A DNA stretch of 64,000 nucleotides from Caballeronia pedi (GCF_001544915.2 NZ_FCOE02000002.1:1-64000); one strand, 5' to 3'; numbered from the stretch's first letter, positions 8,638-18,143 are shown. A program made the numbers and translations. Notes: a model not told the origin generated them from the letters alone.

Positions 8638-9710
8638 TTTGCGTCGCCTCCTTTCGCGAGTGTTTCGCCGTGCCGGCCCACAGCCACTTCCGCTTCGACC
8701 GAAAGCCCCACGCTCAGCGCCGATGCTGCGTCCTGCCCGCGATCGATCGTGATCTTGACCGGCACGCGCTGCACGATCTTCGTGAAGTTGCCGGTCGCGT
8801 TGTCGGGCGCGATGGGTGCGAAGCTCACGCCGGTCGCGGGCGCGAGGCTGTCGACATGGCCGTTGATAACCACGCCCGGAAAGCTGTCGACCTTGATGCG
8901 CACGCGTTCGCCGGGCCGCATCCGCGTGATCTGATTCTCCTGAAAGTTGGCGACGACATAGGCATCCGACAGCGGCACGATGGCCAGCACCGGCGCGCCC
9001 GGCGTCACGAACGCGCCGACGCGTGCCGAGCGCCGTCCGACCTTGCCGTCGACGGGCGCGCGAATCTCCGTGTACGACAGGTTCAGCTTCGCCTGCTCCA
9101 GCGCCGCTTCGGCGCGCGCTCGCGCGCCCGCGGCCTTGTCGCGTTGCGTGCGCAACACATCGAGGTTCTGCTCGGTCGTCGTCAATGCGGCGCGGTCGTG
9201 CGCCTGCTGCGCGAGCTGTTGCGCAAGCGTGCTCGTCGCGCGTTGCTGCTCCTGCGCCGTGCCGGCGCCCGTCTCCGAGAGGTTCTGATAGCGCGACGCG
9301 TTCGCACGCGCGAAGCCGATCGCCGCTTCATCGGAACGCAGGGTCGCGCGCGCCTGCTCGACCAGCGAGGGATGCCGCGCGATTTCGGCATCGAAGTTCG
9401 CGACCGCCGCGCGCGCCGCGTCGAGGTCGGCCTGCGCGCTCATCAGCGCGGCGTGATAGTCACGGTCATCGATACGCACGAGCAGTTGCCCCGCCTTGAC
9501 CGACTGATTGTCTTCGACGGGCACTTCCGAAATCTGGCCGGGCACGCGCGGCGCAACGAGCGTGAAATCGGCATGGACGTAGGCGTCGTTGGTGGATTCG
9601 GTGCTCGAATCGGAGAGCAGTCTGACGCATACCCATGCGAAGACGGCGAGCGCGAGCACCGGCGCGGCGATACGAATGAGTCTGGAGTGGGAACGGATGA
9701 AGGATGACAT
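8634..9710 (-). CDS. HlyD/EmrA-type membrane fusion protein, second system
   Basis: A 358-residue adaptor with an N-terminal anchor (about 12-32, IRIAAPVLALAVFAWVCVRL) followed by STNDAYVHADFTLVAPRVPG, the EmrA/HlyD signature. A coiled-coil hairpin (about 90-200, rich in Ala, Gln and Arg) and the beta-barrel motif YVVANFQENQITRMRPGERV follow. It should connect the MFS protein encoded upstream to the OMF encoded downstream. The start overlaps nothing upstream; the 3' end overlaps the OMF start by 4 bp (ATGA), so the two are translationally coupled. Confidence 0.93.
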   Translation of the reverse strand: MSSFIRSHSRLIRIAAPVLALAVFAWVCVRLLSDSSTESTNDAYVHADFTLVAPRVPGQISEVPVEDNQSVKAGQLLVRIDDRDYHAALMSAQADLDAARAAVANFDAEIARHPSLVEQARATLRSDEAAIGFARANASRYQNLSETGAGTAQEQQRATSTLAQQLAQQAHDRAALTTTEQNLDVLRTQRDKAAGARARAEAALEQAKLNLSYTEIRAPVDGKVGRRSARVGAFVTPGAPVLAIVPLSDAYVVANFQENQITRMRPGERVRIKVDSFPGVVINGHVDSLAPATGVSFAPIAPDNATGNFTKIVQRVPVKITIDRGQDAASALSVGLSVEAEVAVGRHGETLAKGGDAK

Positions 9711-9722
9711 GGCAAGCGTCCC

Positions 9723-11351
9723 TTAACGGGCGGAAGGCGGGGAAGAAGGCGGCGTGGTGGTCCACGGCGGATAGATGCGCACGGGCAACACAGGCACGAG
9801 ACAAAGCAGCGCGATAGCGACGCATGCCATCACACGATAGAGATCCGCGGACATCAGCACGAGCGCCTGCTCGTGCACCCGATGCGCGAGTTCGCCGATG
9901 CCGTGGGTCGCGTCGATGCTCTGATCGGTGATGAGCGCGCGATTGCCGAGTTGATCGACGAGCACGTTCGAATGAAAGCGCTCGCGCGCCGTGCCGAGGC
10001 CTTCGATGAGACCCGTCGCAACTGCGGCCGAGAAGGTCTTGAGCGAATTGAACATCGCCGAGGCGAACGGGCCTTCCGTGGGAGGCAGACCCGTCGTGAC
10101 GCCCATCAGGATCGCGACGATCACCATCGGTTGCGCGGCGATCTGCAAGGACTGCAACACGTAGAAGTTGTCGCGGATCCATTCGGATGTCATGAAACTG
10201 CCCATCGCGCAGGTCGCGATCATCAGACACAGTCCGAGCGCCATCACCCAGCGCGAATCGACGCGCTTCAGATTCAGCACGGCGGCGGTCAGCGGCAGCG
10301 TGATCAACAGCGGCAGCGCGACGAGCAGCGACAGCGGCGTGGTCTGCAACGCACGGTACGCGTGAATCCGCGCGAGATGCTGGCCGGGAATGGCGGCAAC
10401 GCCGACCAGAAGAATCACGGCGCCCGCGAGCGTCGTGAGCCCGTGCGAGAAGTTTCGTCGCGACAGCAACTGGAGCTTGAAGAACGGCAGCGGATGAAAC
10501 CATTCGTTGATGAGAAACGCCACCAGCAGCACCGCTCCGCCGATGAACATCACACGGATGAGATCCGAGTTCAGCCAGTCGAGGCGGTCGCCTTGCAGAA
10601 AGCCGATCACGAGCATCGCGACGGCCGGGAAACCGATCAGGAATCCGGACCAGTTGAACGAACGAAGGCGTTCGAGCTTGAGCGGATCGTCGGGCAGGCC
10701 TTGCTGGATCGCCACGCACGTCGCGATGCCGAGCGGCACGATCTGCCAGAACGCCATCTTCCAGCTGAAGTACTCGGTCCAGAGCGCGGCGAGCGGCGTG
10801 CCGAGCGCAGGTCCGAAGGTCGCGGTCAGTGCATAGCCAGCGAGCCCATACAGTTTGATTCTGGGCGGGAGATAGCGCAGCGCGACGATGATCAGCATCG
10901 GCGGCAGGCAACCGCCCGCGATCCCCTGCAACACGCGCAACGCATAGAGCGACGGAAGATTCGGCGCGAACGGGCACAGGATACCGAACAGCATCGTGGC
11001 GACGACCGCGCCGATAGTGAAGCGCTTGAGCGTGAAGGTGATGCCGAACCACGGCGCGAAGACCATCGTCGCGACGTTGGCCGCTTCGAACAGGGTGGTC
11101 AGCCAGGTGCCGTCGTCGTGCCCGATCGACAGCGCGCCTTGAATGTCGGACATCGCGAACGCGGTGACTTGCTCGTTCAGTATTGCGAGCAAGGACGCGA
11201 GCAGCATCCCGATCAGTCCGACCGCAAGCCGAAGCGAAAGCATGGCCTCAGGCGGCGCGGGCCGCGCGGCTTCCTTCACGGGAAGCTCAGCCGACGTCTG
11301 CTCGACTATCGCGTCTTGCGGGCCGCTTTCTATGGAATTGGCGTGTGTCAT
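9723..11351 (-). CDS. MFS transporter (DHA2-like, 14 TM), second system
   Basis: A 542-residue MFS protein with about 14 hydrophobic helices. The first helix reads LLASLLAILNEQVTAFAMSD, so the LDxTIVNVALP motif of EmrB is replaced by LNEQVTAFAMSDIQGAL; this places it in a distinct DHA2 branch. LTTLFEAANVATMVFAPWFG and the following TLKRFTIG form motif A. It heads the - strand operon MFS-adaptor-OMF, 12 bp before the adaptor gene. ATG 11351 is taken as start; an in-frame TTG at 11378 is the alternative, and neither has a strong ribosome site. Confidence 0.9.
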   Translation of the reverse strand: MTHANSIESGPQDAIVEQTSAELPVKEAARPAPPEAMLSLRLAVGLIGMLLASLLAILNEQVTAFAMSDIQGALSIGHDDGTWLTTLFEAANVATMVFAPWFGITFTLKRFTIGAVVATMLFGILCPFAPNLPSLYALRVLQGIAGGCLPPMLIIVALRYLPPRIKLYGLAGYALTATFGPALGTPLAALWTEYFSWKMAFWQIVPLGIATCVAIQQGLPDDPLKLERLRSFNWSGFLIGFPAVAMLVIGFLQGDRLDWLNSDLIRVMFIGGAVLLVAFLINEWFHPLPFFKLQLLSRRNFSHGLTTLAGAVILLVGVAAIPGQHLARIHAYRALQTTPLSLLVALPLLITLPLTAAVLNLKRVDSRWVMALGLCLMIATCAMGSFMTSEWIRDNFYVLQSLQIAAQPMVIVAILMGVTTGLPPTEGPFASAMFNSLKTFSAAVATGLIEGLGTARERFHSNVLVDQLGNRALITDQSIDATHGIGELAHRVHEQALVLMSADLYRVMACVAIALLCLVPVLPVRIYPPWTTTPPSSPPSAR

Positions 11352-11656
11352 GAGAGTTCGGTGTCGAAACGTGTTCAACCAGGCTTTGCATCCGGGATCG
11401 ACGATTGCTGCGCCGCAACCGGAATCGGCTTACTGGAATTCTAGAAAGGGAGTGGCGCGAGATGAAGCGAAGAGAGGCCGACTATTGGGCCATTTCGTGT
11501 GCGTTTCTTGCCAGCGTCGAGCACGCAGTTATTCGGGAATGCTATTGAGTATAGGCGCGCTGCGTCCATGCGGGCGGATTCGCACTCGCCGTTCGAATGA
11601 AGCGGCGAGTACGTCCGGTCGTTCTCTTCTGGCAGGCGCGTAGGGAGATGAAACGA
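11352..11656. other. 305-bp intergenic region upstream of the second efflux operon
   Basis: No gene is supported here. On the - strand a TATACT box is present (11553-11548), but I find no matching -35. A near-palindrome CTGGAATTCTAG lies at 11433-11444. The region must hold the promoter of the MFS operon, since the next - strand gene upstream ends at 11657. I see no terminator for that gene. Confidence 0.4.
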
Positions 11657-12331
11657 TCACGCCGTGCGTTGCGCTTCTTCGAAGTATTGCGGTGCTTCGC
11701 GTCGATCGAACATGCCGTATTCACGGATCACGCGAATGTGACGCAAGCGCACATCGCTCGGCCGCGCGGCGTCGCGTTCGAACGATTCGGCCGCCGCCTG
11801 ATCGCGCCACGTCGCCACGGCGATCACGTCGCCGGGCGTCAGCAGCGCGTGGAAAACGTCCCACGCGACGAGACCGGGCGCTGCTTCGTCGATGCCGAGC
11901 GACCGCGCCACGACATGCGGCCCGGCCTGCGCGATCCAGTCCGGCAAGCGCCGCGCGTCGAGCAGCGTCACCGCTTTGCCCGCGCCCGCTTCAGTGACAT
12001 CGAGCCGTTGCTCGACCAGCGCGTGTCCTTCGGGTACGTGCGTATCCGTCACGATCTGCCCGATGCGCAGCCGATAGTCCGCGAACACGCGATCGCGCGC
12101 GGCCTGCTGAATCTTGTGATGTTTGGTCGTGGTACGCCAGCGCACGAGCGACTTCTCATCGCGCCAGCTCGACAAGGAAAGAAGCCATCCCTCGCGTGTC
12201 AGGCTCGCGTAGCGGGTGTTGTCGATGAAACCATCGATCGCTTCGAGTTCGGGCCGCAGCATCTTCGCCATGCTGAGATAGGCATCGAACTGATCGGGAA
12301 TCGGATTGACTTCGAGCATTGCAGAGAACAT
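11657..12331 (-). CDS. antibiotic biosynthesis monooxygenase (ABM)-like protein
   Basis: A 224-residue protein with two halves of dimeric alpha-beta barrel type. The first half (residues 1-100: MFSAMLEVNPIPDQFDAYLS, then GFIDNTRYASLTREGWLLSL and SSWRDEKSLVRWR) matches the ABM family, whose members act on small aromatic compounds or haem. The second half repeats the layout (DVFHALLTPGDVIAVATWRD, then HIRVIREYGMFDRREAPQYF). ATG 12331 has GAAGAG about 6 nt upstream; an in-frame extension to 12385 lacks a ribosome site and is Arg-rich. It is divergent from a LysR gene, the probable regulator. The substrate is unknown. Confidence 0.75.
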   Translation of the reverse strand: MFSAMLEVNPIPDQFDAYLSMAKMLRPELEAIDGFIDNTRYASLTREGWLLSLSSWRDEKSLVRWRTTTKHHKIQQAARDRVFADYRLRIGQIVTDTHVPEGHALVEQRLDVTEAGAGKAVTLLDARRLPDWIAQAGPHVVARSLGIDEAAPGLVAWDVFHALLTPGDVIAVATWRDQAAAESFERDAARPSDVRLRHIRVIREYGMFDRREAPQYFEEAQRTA

Positions 12332-12433
12332 GACAGACTCTTCGTTTGGGTTGCACAAAAGGCGCTCACGTCGCCGTTGATTCATTGTCGGAGACGATGC
12401 GCGTTTGTCGAAGGCCGGTCGATACGCAAATCA

Positions 12434-12500
12434 GGCCAATGAATGCGCAGTTCGGGACATGGCCTCAGGAATGGCCAATCAGTGTCCGATGCGGGCCAAT
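12434..12500. repeat. three GGCCAAT direct repeats in a divergent promoter
   Basis: GGCCAAT occurs at 12434-12440, 12473-12479 and 12494-12500 in the 234-bp gap between the ABM-like gene (-) and the LysR gene (+). The last two are 21 bp apart, two helical turns. LysR proteins bind such spaced sites, but the classical T-N11-A dyad is not clear here. Confidence 0.4.
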
Positions 12501-12565
12501 ACGGCGCATATTGCGAAGATGCCGCTTACACTCGCACCGGAAACGAGTCGTGGCGGGAAATCGGA

Positions 12566-13522
12566 ATGGACAGATTGCGTGAGATGGAAGTGTTCGTGGC
12601 GATCGTCGATAGCGGGAGCTTTACGAGTGCATCGGAGAAGCTCGGCTTGTCGACCGCAGCGGTATCGAGGGCGCTCAATTCGCTCGAAGCGCGCACCGGC
12701 GCGCAACTACTCGCGCGTACCACGCGATCGGTGCGGCCCACGGATGCGGGCGTGGCCTATCTCGATGCCTGCCGACACGTTCTCGATGCCGTCGCGGATG
12801 CCGAAGCGAACATCGGTGCTTTCCATATCAAACCGGTAGGAACGCTAACGATATCCGCGCCCGTGCTGTTCGGCCAGCGCTTCGTCGCGCCGCTCGTCAA
12901 CGCTTTTGCGCTGCGCTATCCGGACGTCAGCATCCACGCGGTGTACGTGGATCGCACCACGCGGCTGCTGGATGAAGGCGTGGACGTCGCGATACGCATC
13001 GGTCATCTGGGCGACCCGACGACCTTCGCGGTGCCGCTGGGTTTCGTGCGCCGCCGGACCTATGCGGCGCCTGCCTATCTTCAGACGCGTGGTGAGCCGG
13101 TCCATCCAAGAGAATTGACGCGCCACGATTGCGTGTCCTTCACGGGCGTGACGAATCCGCTTGAATGGGTCTTCAGGGATCGCGGCGCGAGACTGCCGGT
13201 GCGGCTTCAGCCGCGCATGATCGTCGATCTCGCGCCCGCTGCCATCGCGGCGGCCAGCGACGGCGTCGGCATCACGCAGTTGCTTTCATATCAGGCGACG
13301 CCCGAAGTATTGGGGCGCAGGCTTCGCCCCATTCTGAAAGCGTTCGAGCCCGAGCCGGTTCCGGTGAACATGCTGCATGTCGAGCGAAGAGGCGCGAGTG
13401 GGAAGATTCGCGCGTTTCTCGAATTCGTCACCGAGGCGTTACGCACGAACCCGCATCTGCGTAGTGAGGACAGGCTGCGATCCGCAGTTCGCGGTAAGCG
13501 TCCACCAGCGCATCGAGACTGA
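12566..13522 (+). CDS. LysR-family transcriptional regulator
   Basis: A 318-residue LysR protein. The N-terminal winged helix (residues 1-60: MDRLREMEVFVAIVDSGSFT, then LGLSTAAVSRALNSLEARTG and LLARTTRSVRPTDAG) is textbook. The effector domain starts at about 90 (GTLTISAPVLFGQRFVAPLV). Among the subfamilies it resembles the CrgA/DsdC-like group seen beside many redox enzymes. It is divergent from the ABM-like gene and probably controls it. The ATG at 12566 follows a GGGAAATCGGA stretch. The final residues (NPHLRSEDRLRSAVRGKRPP) extend beyond the usual LysR end, and their DNA overlaps the 3' end of mug by 95 bp. Confidence 0.92.
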   Translation: MDRLREMEVFVAIVDSGSFTSASEKLGLSTAAVSRALNSLEARTGAQLLARTTRSVRPTDAGVAYLDACRHVLDAVADAEANIGAFHIKPVGTLTISAPVLFGQRFVAPLVNAFALRYPDVSIHAVYVDRTTRLLDEGVDVAIRIGHLGDPTTFAVPLGFVRRRTYAAPAYLQTRGEPVHPRELTRHDCVSFTGVTNPLEWVFRDRGARLPVRLQPRMIVDLAPAAIAAASDGVGITQLLSYQATPEVLGRRLRPILKAFEPEPVPVNMLHVERRGASGKIRAFLEFVTEALRTNPHLRSEDRLRSAVRGKRPPAHRD

Positions 13523-13988
13523 ACGCGCGGTTCAGGCCACTCGGGTTCGGCAGCACCCACGCCGTGGCCCCGCCGAAGGTTTGCGCTTGCAGTCCCCACG
13601 CGATCTCGCGCTGGCCGGTCATCGCGGACAAGGCCATCTTCCCGAGGAACGCGATGTAGCGCGGCGCATGCTGCTCGATCTTGCGCTCGAACGCCGACGC
13701 TGCCGCTTCGATCTCGACGCGCGAAAGATGGTCCGCTCGCGCGGTCGCGCGCGCGACGGCGGTCGTGAGGCCGCATCCGTATCGAAGCAATGCGCGGTCG
13801 TCTTCGGGACGAAGCAGTTCCGGCGTAAAGCCGGCCAGATGAACGACGCGCCAGAAGCGATTGCCTCTGCCCGCGAAATGGTGTCCCGTTGCGGCGGCGA
13901 GCATGCCCGGATTGATCCCGCAGAACACGACCGATAAAGACGGCGCGAGGATGTCCGCGAGCGTGCCCGATGAATCCGTTGCGATCAC
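13428..13988 (-). CDS. mug: mismatch-specific uracil/thymine DNA glycosylase (Mug)
   Basis: A 186-residue member of the uracil-DNA glycosylase superfamily, Mug/TDG type, which removes U or T from G mismatches and ethenocytosine. Motif 1 is GINPG (residues 24-28), and the C-terminal NPSGLNRAF stretch matches the Mug NPSGLS loop that inserts into DNA. GHHFAGRGNRFWRVVHLAGF is the conserved Mug segment after motif 1. The start is GTG at 13988: AAGGA is 5 nt upstream and lies at the stop of the preceding gene, so translation is coupled. Reading further upstream in frame gives Cys/Arg-rich junk. Confidence 0.88.
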   Translation of the reverse strand: MIATDSSGTLADILAPSLSVVFCGINPGMLAAATGHHFAGRGNRFWRVVHLAGFTPELLRPEDDRALLRYGCGLTTAVARATARADHLSRVEIEAAASAFERKIEQHAPRYIAFLGKMALSAMTGQREIAWGLQAQTFGGATAWVLPNPSGLNRAFSLDALVDAYRELRIAACPHYADAGSCVTPR

Positions 13989-13996
13989 GAGTGTCC

Positions 13997-15043
13997 TTAC
14001 GCAGCTTCCGCCAGTTCCACCAGCTCGATGTGCCCGACGAGATCGACATCGACATCGACATGCACACGAGCCGCAGGCTGGATTCCCACCGTACCGCGAA
14101 ACCGCTCGCGATACTGCCTCGGCGTGACGTTCAGCCGTCGGGCAAACGTCGTGCGCATATGGGTGGCGTTGTGAAAGCCGCATTTGTACGCGACCGTCTT
14201 GAGCGGCGCATCGCTTTCTTCGAGCAGCTTCCTCGCGGAGTCGACGCGAACCTGTTCGACGAATGCCGACGGCGTCACCTTCGCATACTTGGCGAACACG
14301 CGCGAGAAGGTGCGGCGGCTCACGGAAACGGCGCTCGCGAGTTGCTCGATCGACAGCGCGTCCGCGATGTGATCCGTCACGTACCGATGCACCTTGCCGA
14401 TGAGCGGCGCTTCTTCCTTGTCCGCGCCGATGTACGGGCTGTACTGCGATTGCCCGCCTTCACGCTGAATATAGACGACGAGCCGCTTGGCGACGCGCAC
14501 GGCGTGTTCATGTCCCCAGTCCTCGGCGACGAGCGACAGACACAGATCGATGCCCGCCGATACGCCCGCCGAAGTGAACAACCGTCCATCGCGAATGAAG
14601 ATGCGCTCGGGCTGCACGCGCGCCTGCGGGAACGCATCGGCGAGATGGCCCGCGTCGGACCAGTGCGTGGTGACTTGCTTGCCGTCGAGCAGACCCGCAT
14701 GTCCGAGCACGAACGCGCCATTGCAGACCGAGCCAAAGCGCGCCGCGCCGCGCGCCTGCCTGCGCAGCCACGCGAGGAATTCGCGCGGCGGGTCCCAGTC
14801 GGGCAACTCCGGTCCGCCGGCCACGAGCAGCAGATCGTACTGGATATCGGAATCGAGATAGCCGACCGGCACGAGCACCTGCATGCCGTTCGAGCAGGTG
14901 ACGACGCCCGCCTCGCGTCCGACGAGCGAGACCTCGTAGCGCTGATGCGCGGGCAGATGCGTGTTGGCTTCGGCGAACACATCGAGCGGGCCTGCAACGT
15001 CGAGTGCCTGCACGCCGTCGAACAGAACAAGGGCGACTTTCAT
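13997..15043 (-). CDS. GlxA-type AraC regulator with DJ-1/PfpI domain
   Basis: A 348-residue two-domain regulator. Residues 1-190 form a DJ-1/PfpI glutamine-amidotransferase-like domain (MKVALVLFDGVQALDVAGPL, then the nucleophile-elbow region GSVCNGAFVLGHAGLLDGK with Cys, then TTHW). Residues about 225-325 carry two AraC helix-turn-helix motifs (SIEQLASAVSVSRRTFSRVF, then LKTVAYKCGFHNATHMRTTF). In GlxA proteins the first domain senses ligand and is not a known peptidase. AAGG precedes ATG by 8 nt. mug starts 9 bp after its stop codon on the same strand. Its target is unknown. Confidence 0.9.
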   Translation of the reverse strand: MKVALVLFDGVQALDVAGPLDVFAEANTHLPAHQRYEVSLVGREAGVVTCSNGMQVLVPVGYLDSDIQYDLLLVAGGPELPDWDPPREFLAWLRRQARGAARFGSVCNGAFVLGHAGLLDGKQVTTHWSDAGHLADAFPQARVQPERIFIRDGRLFTSAGVSAGIDLCLSLVAEDWGHEHAVRVAKRLVVYIQREGGQSQYSPYIGADKEEAPLIGKVHRYVTDHIADALSIEQLASAVSVSRRTFSRVFAKYAKVTPSAFVEQVRVDSARKLLEESDAPLKTVAYKCGFHNATHMRTTFARRLNVTPRQYRERFRGTVGIQPAARVHVDVDVDLVGHIELVELAEAA

Positions 15044-15325
15044 GCTGTGACCTTCATCAGGTGGAACTGTCTACCGCAATCGATGAGCCAGTCTATCCGA
15101 AGGCATGCGCCTGAAAGACACCGTGACCGGTAAATGACTTTTGCCGCGATGTAACAAACGCGCGCTTCGCATGCGCACGATACCGTCATTTCGGCGATGG
15201 CCCAAATCGGATATCGACTGGCCCGGCATCGCGCCAGATGCATGTTCCGTGGCGTTCCAGGCTGACTAGACTTCGTACCAGAGCGGTCGAAGCACACGCC
15301 GCGCATCACGCAAAGGACACGCATC

Positions 15326-18124
15326 ATGTTGACCGAAACACGCAGAAGTTCATTTTTGTTCGGCGCCAATGCGCCGTATGTCGAGGAGCAGTACGAGCTG
15401 TATCTGACCGATCCGGCATCGGTCACCGATGAATGGCGCGGCTATTTCGATGCATTGAGCGAAGCGCCCGCCATCGACGGCAGTGATCGCGATGACGAGC
15501 CGCACGCGCCCGTGGTGTCAAGTTTCATCGAGTTCGCGAAGCGTCCGCACGGCTTGCCGATATCGCCCGATAACGGCCTCGCGCTCGCCAGAAAACAGGT
15601 GGCGGTGCAGGCGCTGATCGCCGCGTTCCGCACCATCGGCACACGCCGCGCCGACCTGGACCCGCTGCATTGGGAGCCGCAGCGTCCGCTCGCCGAACTC
15701 ACGCCCGCCTATTACGGCTTGACCGCTGCGGACATGTCGACCCGCTTCAGCACCGCCGACACTTACTTCTTCGATGACGACGCGACGCTCAGCGAGATCG
15801 TTTCGGCGCTCGAACAGACCTACACCGGCACGCTGGGCGCGGAATTCATGCATCTGACGGACGCGAACGAGCGGCGCTGGTGGCAGATGAGACTCGAATC
15901 GACTCGCGCGACGCCGTCGTTTGCGCTTGCCGAAAGGCGCCGGTTCCTCGAACGTCTGACGGCAGCCGAGGGGCTCGAAAAGTATCTTCATACGCGCTTT
16001 GTCGGGCAGAAGCGCTTTTCGCTCGAAGGCGGCGAATCGCTGATCGTGCTGCTCGACGAACTGGTGCGTTACGGCGCGTCGAAGAAAGTGCGCTCAGTGG
16101 TGATGGGCATGGCGCATCGCGGCCGCCTGAACGTGCTGGTCAACGTCGCGGGCAAGCCCTTGCATGCGCTCTTCGACGAGTTCGACGGCAAGGACGGCGA
16201 CGCGCTCCCGGAAGGCGATGTCAAGTATCACAAGGGCTACAGCACCGTCACGCAAACGGCCGTTGGACCGGTCGAAGTCGTGCTCGCGTTCAATCCTTCG
16301 CATCTGGAAATCGTCAATCCGGTCGTTCAGGGCATGGCGCGCGCGAAGGCCGACGCGCTCGCATCCGGCGACGCAGGCAGCGTGCTGGCCGTCGAGATTC
16401 ACGGCGATGCGGCGATGTCCGGGCAAGGCGTCGTGATGGAGACCTTGAGCCTGTCTTATACGCGCGGGCATGGCACGGGCGGAACGGTGCATGTAGTGGT
16501 GAACAATCAGATCGGCTTCACGACCTCGGACCCGCGCGACACGCGTTCATCGTTCTATGCGACGGACATCGTCAAGATGATCGAAGCGCCGGTGCTGCAC
16601 GTCAACGGCGACGATCCCGAAACGGTGGCCATGGCGGTGCGCCTCGCGCTCGACTATCGCACGGAGTTCGGGCGCAGCGTCGTCATCGATCTGGTCTGTT
16701 TCCGCAAGCACGGGCATCAGGAACAGGACACGCCCGCGATCACGCAACCGCTGATGTATCGCGCGATCGCGGCGCATCCCGGCGTGAGGGCGCTGTATGC
16801 GCAGAAGCTGATTCGTCAGGGTGCGTCGACATCGGAACAGGCAAGCGCGCTGGTCGATGAGCGACGCGAGATTCTCGATCAGGCCCGCGCCGATGAGACG
16901 GACACGGGCTCGACCGAATCGGAGGGAAGCGCCGCGCTGCGCTATGTTGCGCCGTCGCCGGAGCGCGTGAGTAAGCTGGCGCAACGCATCGCGAGCGTGC
17001 CCGATGGCTATGCGCTTCATCCATTGGTCGGCAAGATGATCGCGGCGCGTCGCGACATGTCGAGCGGAAAGAAGCGGGTCGACTGGGGCATGGGCGAGCA
17101 TCTCGCTTTCGCTTCGCTGCTCGATGAAGGCGTCGATGTGCGGCTGAGCGGGCAGGACAGCGCGCGCGGCACGTTCAATCATCGACATGCGGTGCTGCAT
17201 GACCAGACGCGTACGCGGCGCGACGATGGCGCGTTCATCCCGCTCGATCATGTCGGCGAAGCGCAGGGCCGCTTCACGGTGACCAATTCGATTCTCTCCG
17301 AAGCGGCCGTGCTTGCGTTCGAATACGGTTACTCGACAGTGAATCGCGATGCGCTCGTGATCTGGGAAGCGCAGTTCGGCGACTTCGCGAATGGTGCGCA
17401 GGTCGTCATCGATCAGTTCGTCGCGGCGGCCGCCGCCAAGTGGGGGCAGCGCAGCGCGTTGACGCTGTTTCTGCCGCACGGACAGGAAGGGGCCGGACCC
17501 GAGCATGCGTCGGCGCGGCTTGAGCGCTATCTGCAACTGAGCGCGCAGGACAACATGCGCGTCACGCAGCCGACGGCACCCGCGCAACTGTTCCATCTGT
17601 TGCGCATGCAGGCGCTCGCTTCGGACCGGCGGCCGCTCATCGTGATGACGCCCAAGTCGCTGCTCAGACATCCGGAAGCCGTCAGTGCGCTGGACGAACT
17701 GTCGCACGGCGCGTTCCGTGAAATCCTGCCTGATGAGCATGGCGATCCGTCGAATGACGCGAACGTGGAGCGCGTGATCGTGACGTCGGGCAAGGTCTAT
17801 TTCGAACTGCTCGAATATCGCCGCAAGCACGGCGGCGACGATACGCCGATCATCCGCGTCGAACAGTTGTACCCATTCCCGTCGCGACAACTGGCCGCCG
17901 AGTTCGCGCGCTATCCGAATCTGAAGCGCGTGATCTGGTGTCAGGAGGAGGCGCGCAATCAGGGTGCGTGGAGCTTCGTCGAGCCGCAATTGCGCGAGAT
18001 TCTGCCTGCGCATGCAAGCCTGTCGTATGCGGGGCGTGTCGCGTCCGCATCGACTGCGCCGGGGTATCACGCGGTGCACGCGGCGAGACAGGCGGAAGTC
18101 GTCGCGCATGCGTTCTCTAACTAA
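15326..18124 (+). CDS. sucA: 2-oxoglutarate dehydrogenase E1-like component (stand-alone copy)
   Basis: A 932-residue ThDP enzyme close to the normal E1o length (about 930-950). The E1o N-terminal helix is present (SSFLFGANAPYVEEQYELYL), as are MAHRGRLNV (H264), the ThDP motif from HGDAAMSGQG (D361) to VVNNQIGFTTSDP (N393-N394), and the C-terminal motif WCQEEARNQGAWSFVEP. It would decarboxylate 2-oxoglutarate. Neither sucB (E2) nor lpd (E3) is nearby; a second ThDP enzyme gene follows 19 bp later. It is therefore probably a paralogue, perhaps working alone or borrowing E2/E3 encoded elsewhere. It is transcribed with the acetolactate synthase-like gene. Confidence 0.88.
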   Translation: MLTETRRSSFLFGANAPYVEEQYELYLTDPASVTDEWRGYFDALSEAPAIDGSDRDDEPHAPVVSSFIEFAKRPHGLPISPDNGLALARKQVAVQALIAAFRTIGTRRADLDPLHWEPQRPLAELTPAYYGLTAADMSTRFSTADTYFFDDDATLSEIVSALEQTYTGTLGAEFMHLTDANERRWWQMRLESTRATPSFALAERRRFLERLTAAEGLEKYLHTRFVGQKRFSLEGGESLIVLLDELVRYGASKKVRSVVMGMAHRGRLNVLVNVAGKPLHALFDEFDGKDGDALPEGDVKYHKGYSTVTQTAVGPVEVVLAFNPSHLEIVNPVVQGMARAKADALASGDAGSVLAVEIHGDAAMSGQGVVMETLSLSYTRGHGTGGTVHVVVNNQIGFTTSDPRDTRSSFYATDIVKMIEAPVLHVNGDDPETVAMAVRLALDYRTEFGRSVVIDLVCFRKHGHQEQDTPAITQPLMYRAIAAHPGVRALYAQKLIRQGASTSEQASALVDERREILDQARADETDTGSTESEGSAALRYVAPSPERVSKLAQRIASVPDGYALHPLVGKMIAARRDMSSGKKRVDWGMGEHLAFASLLDEGVDVRLSGQDSARGTFNHRHAVLHDQTRTRRDDGAFIPLDHVGEAQGRFTVTNSILSEAAVLAFEYGYSTVNRDALVIWEAQFGDFANGAQVVIDQFVAAAAAKWGQRSALTLFLPHGQEGAGPEHASARLERYLQLSAQDNMRVTQPTAPAQLFHLLRMQALASDRRPLIVMTPKSLLRHPEAVSALDELSHGAFREILPDEHGDPSNDANVERVIVTSGKVYFELLEYRRKHGGDDTPIIRVEQLYPFPSRQLAAEFARYPNLKRVIWCQEEARNQGAWSFVEPQLREILPAHASLSYAGRVASASTAPGYHAVHAARQAEVVAHAFSN

Positions 18125-18143
18125 GCATGACGAAGGATTGAAC

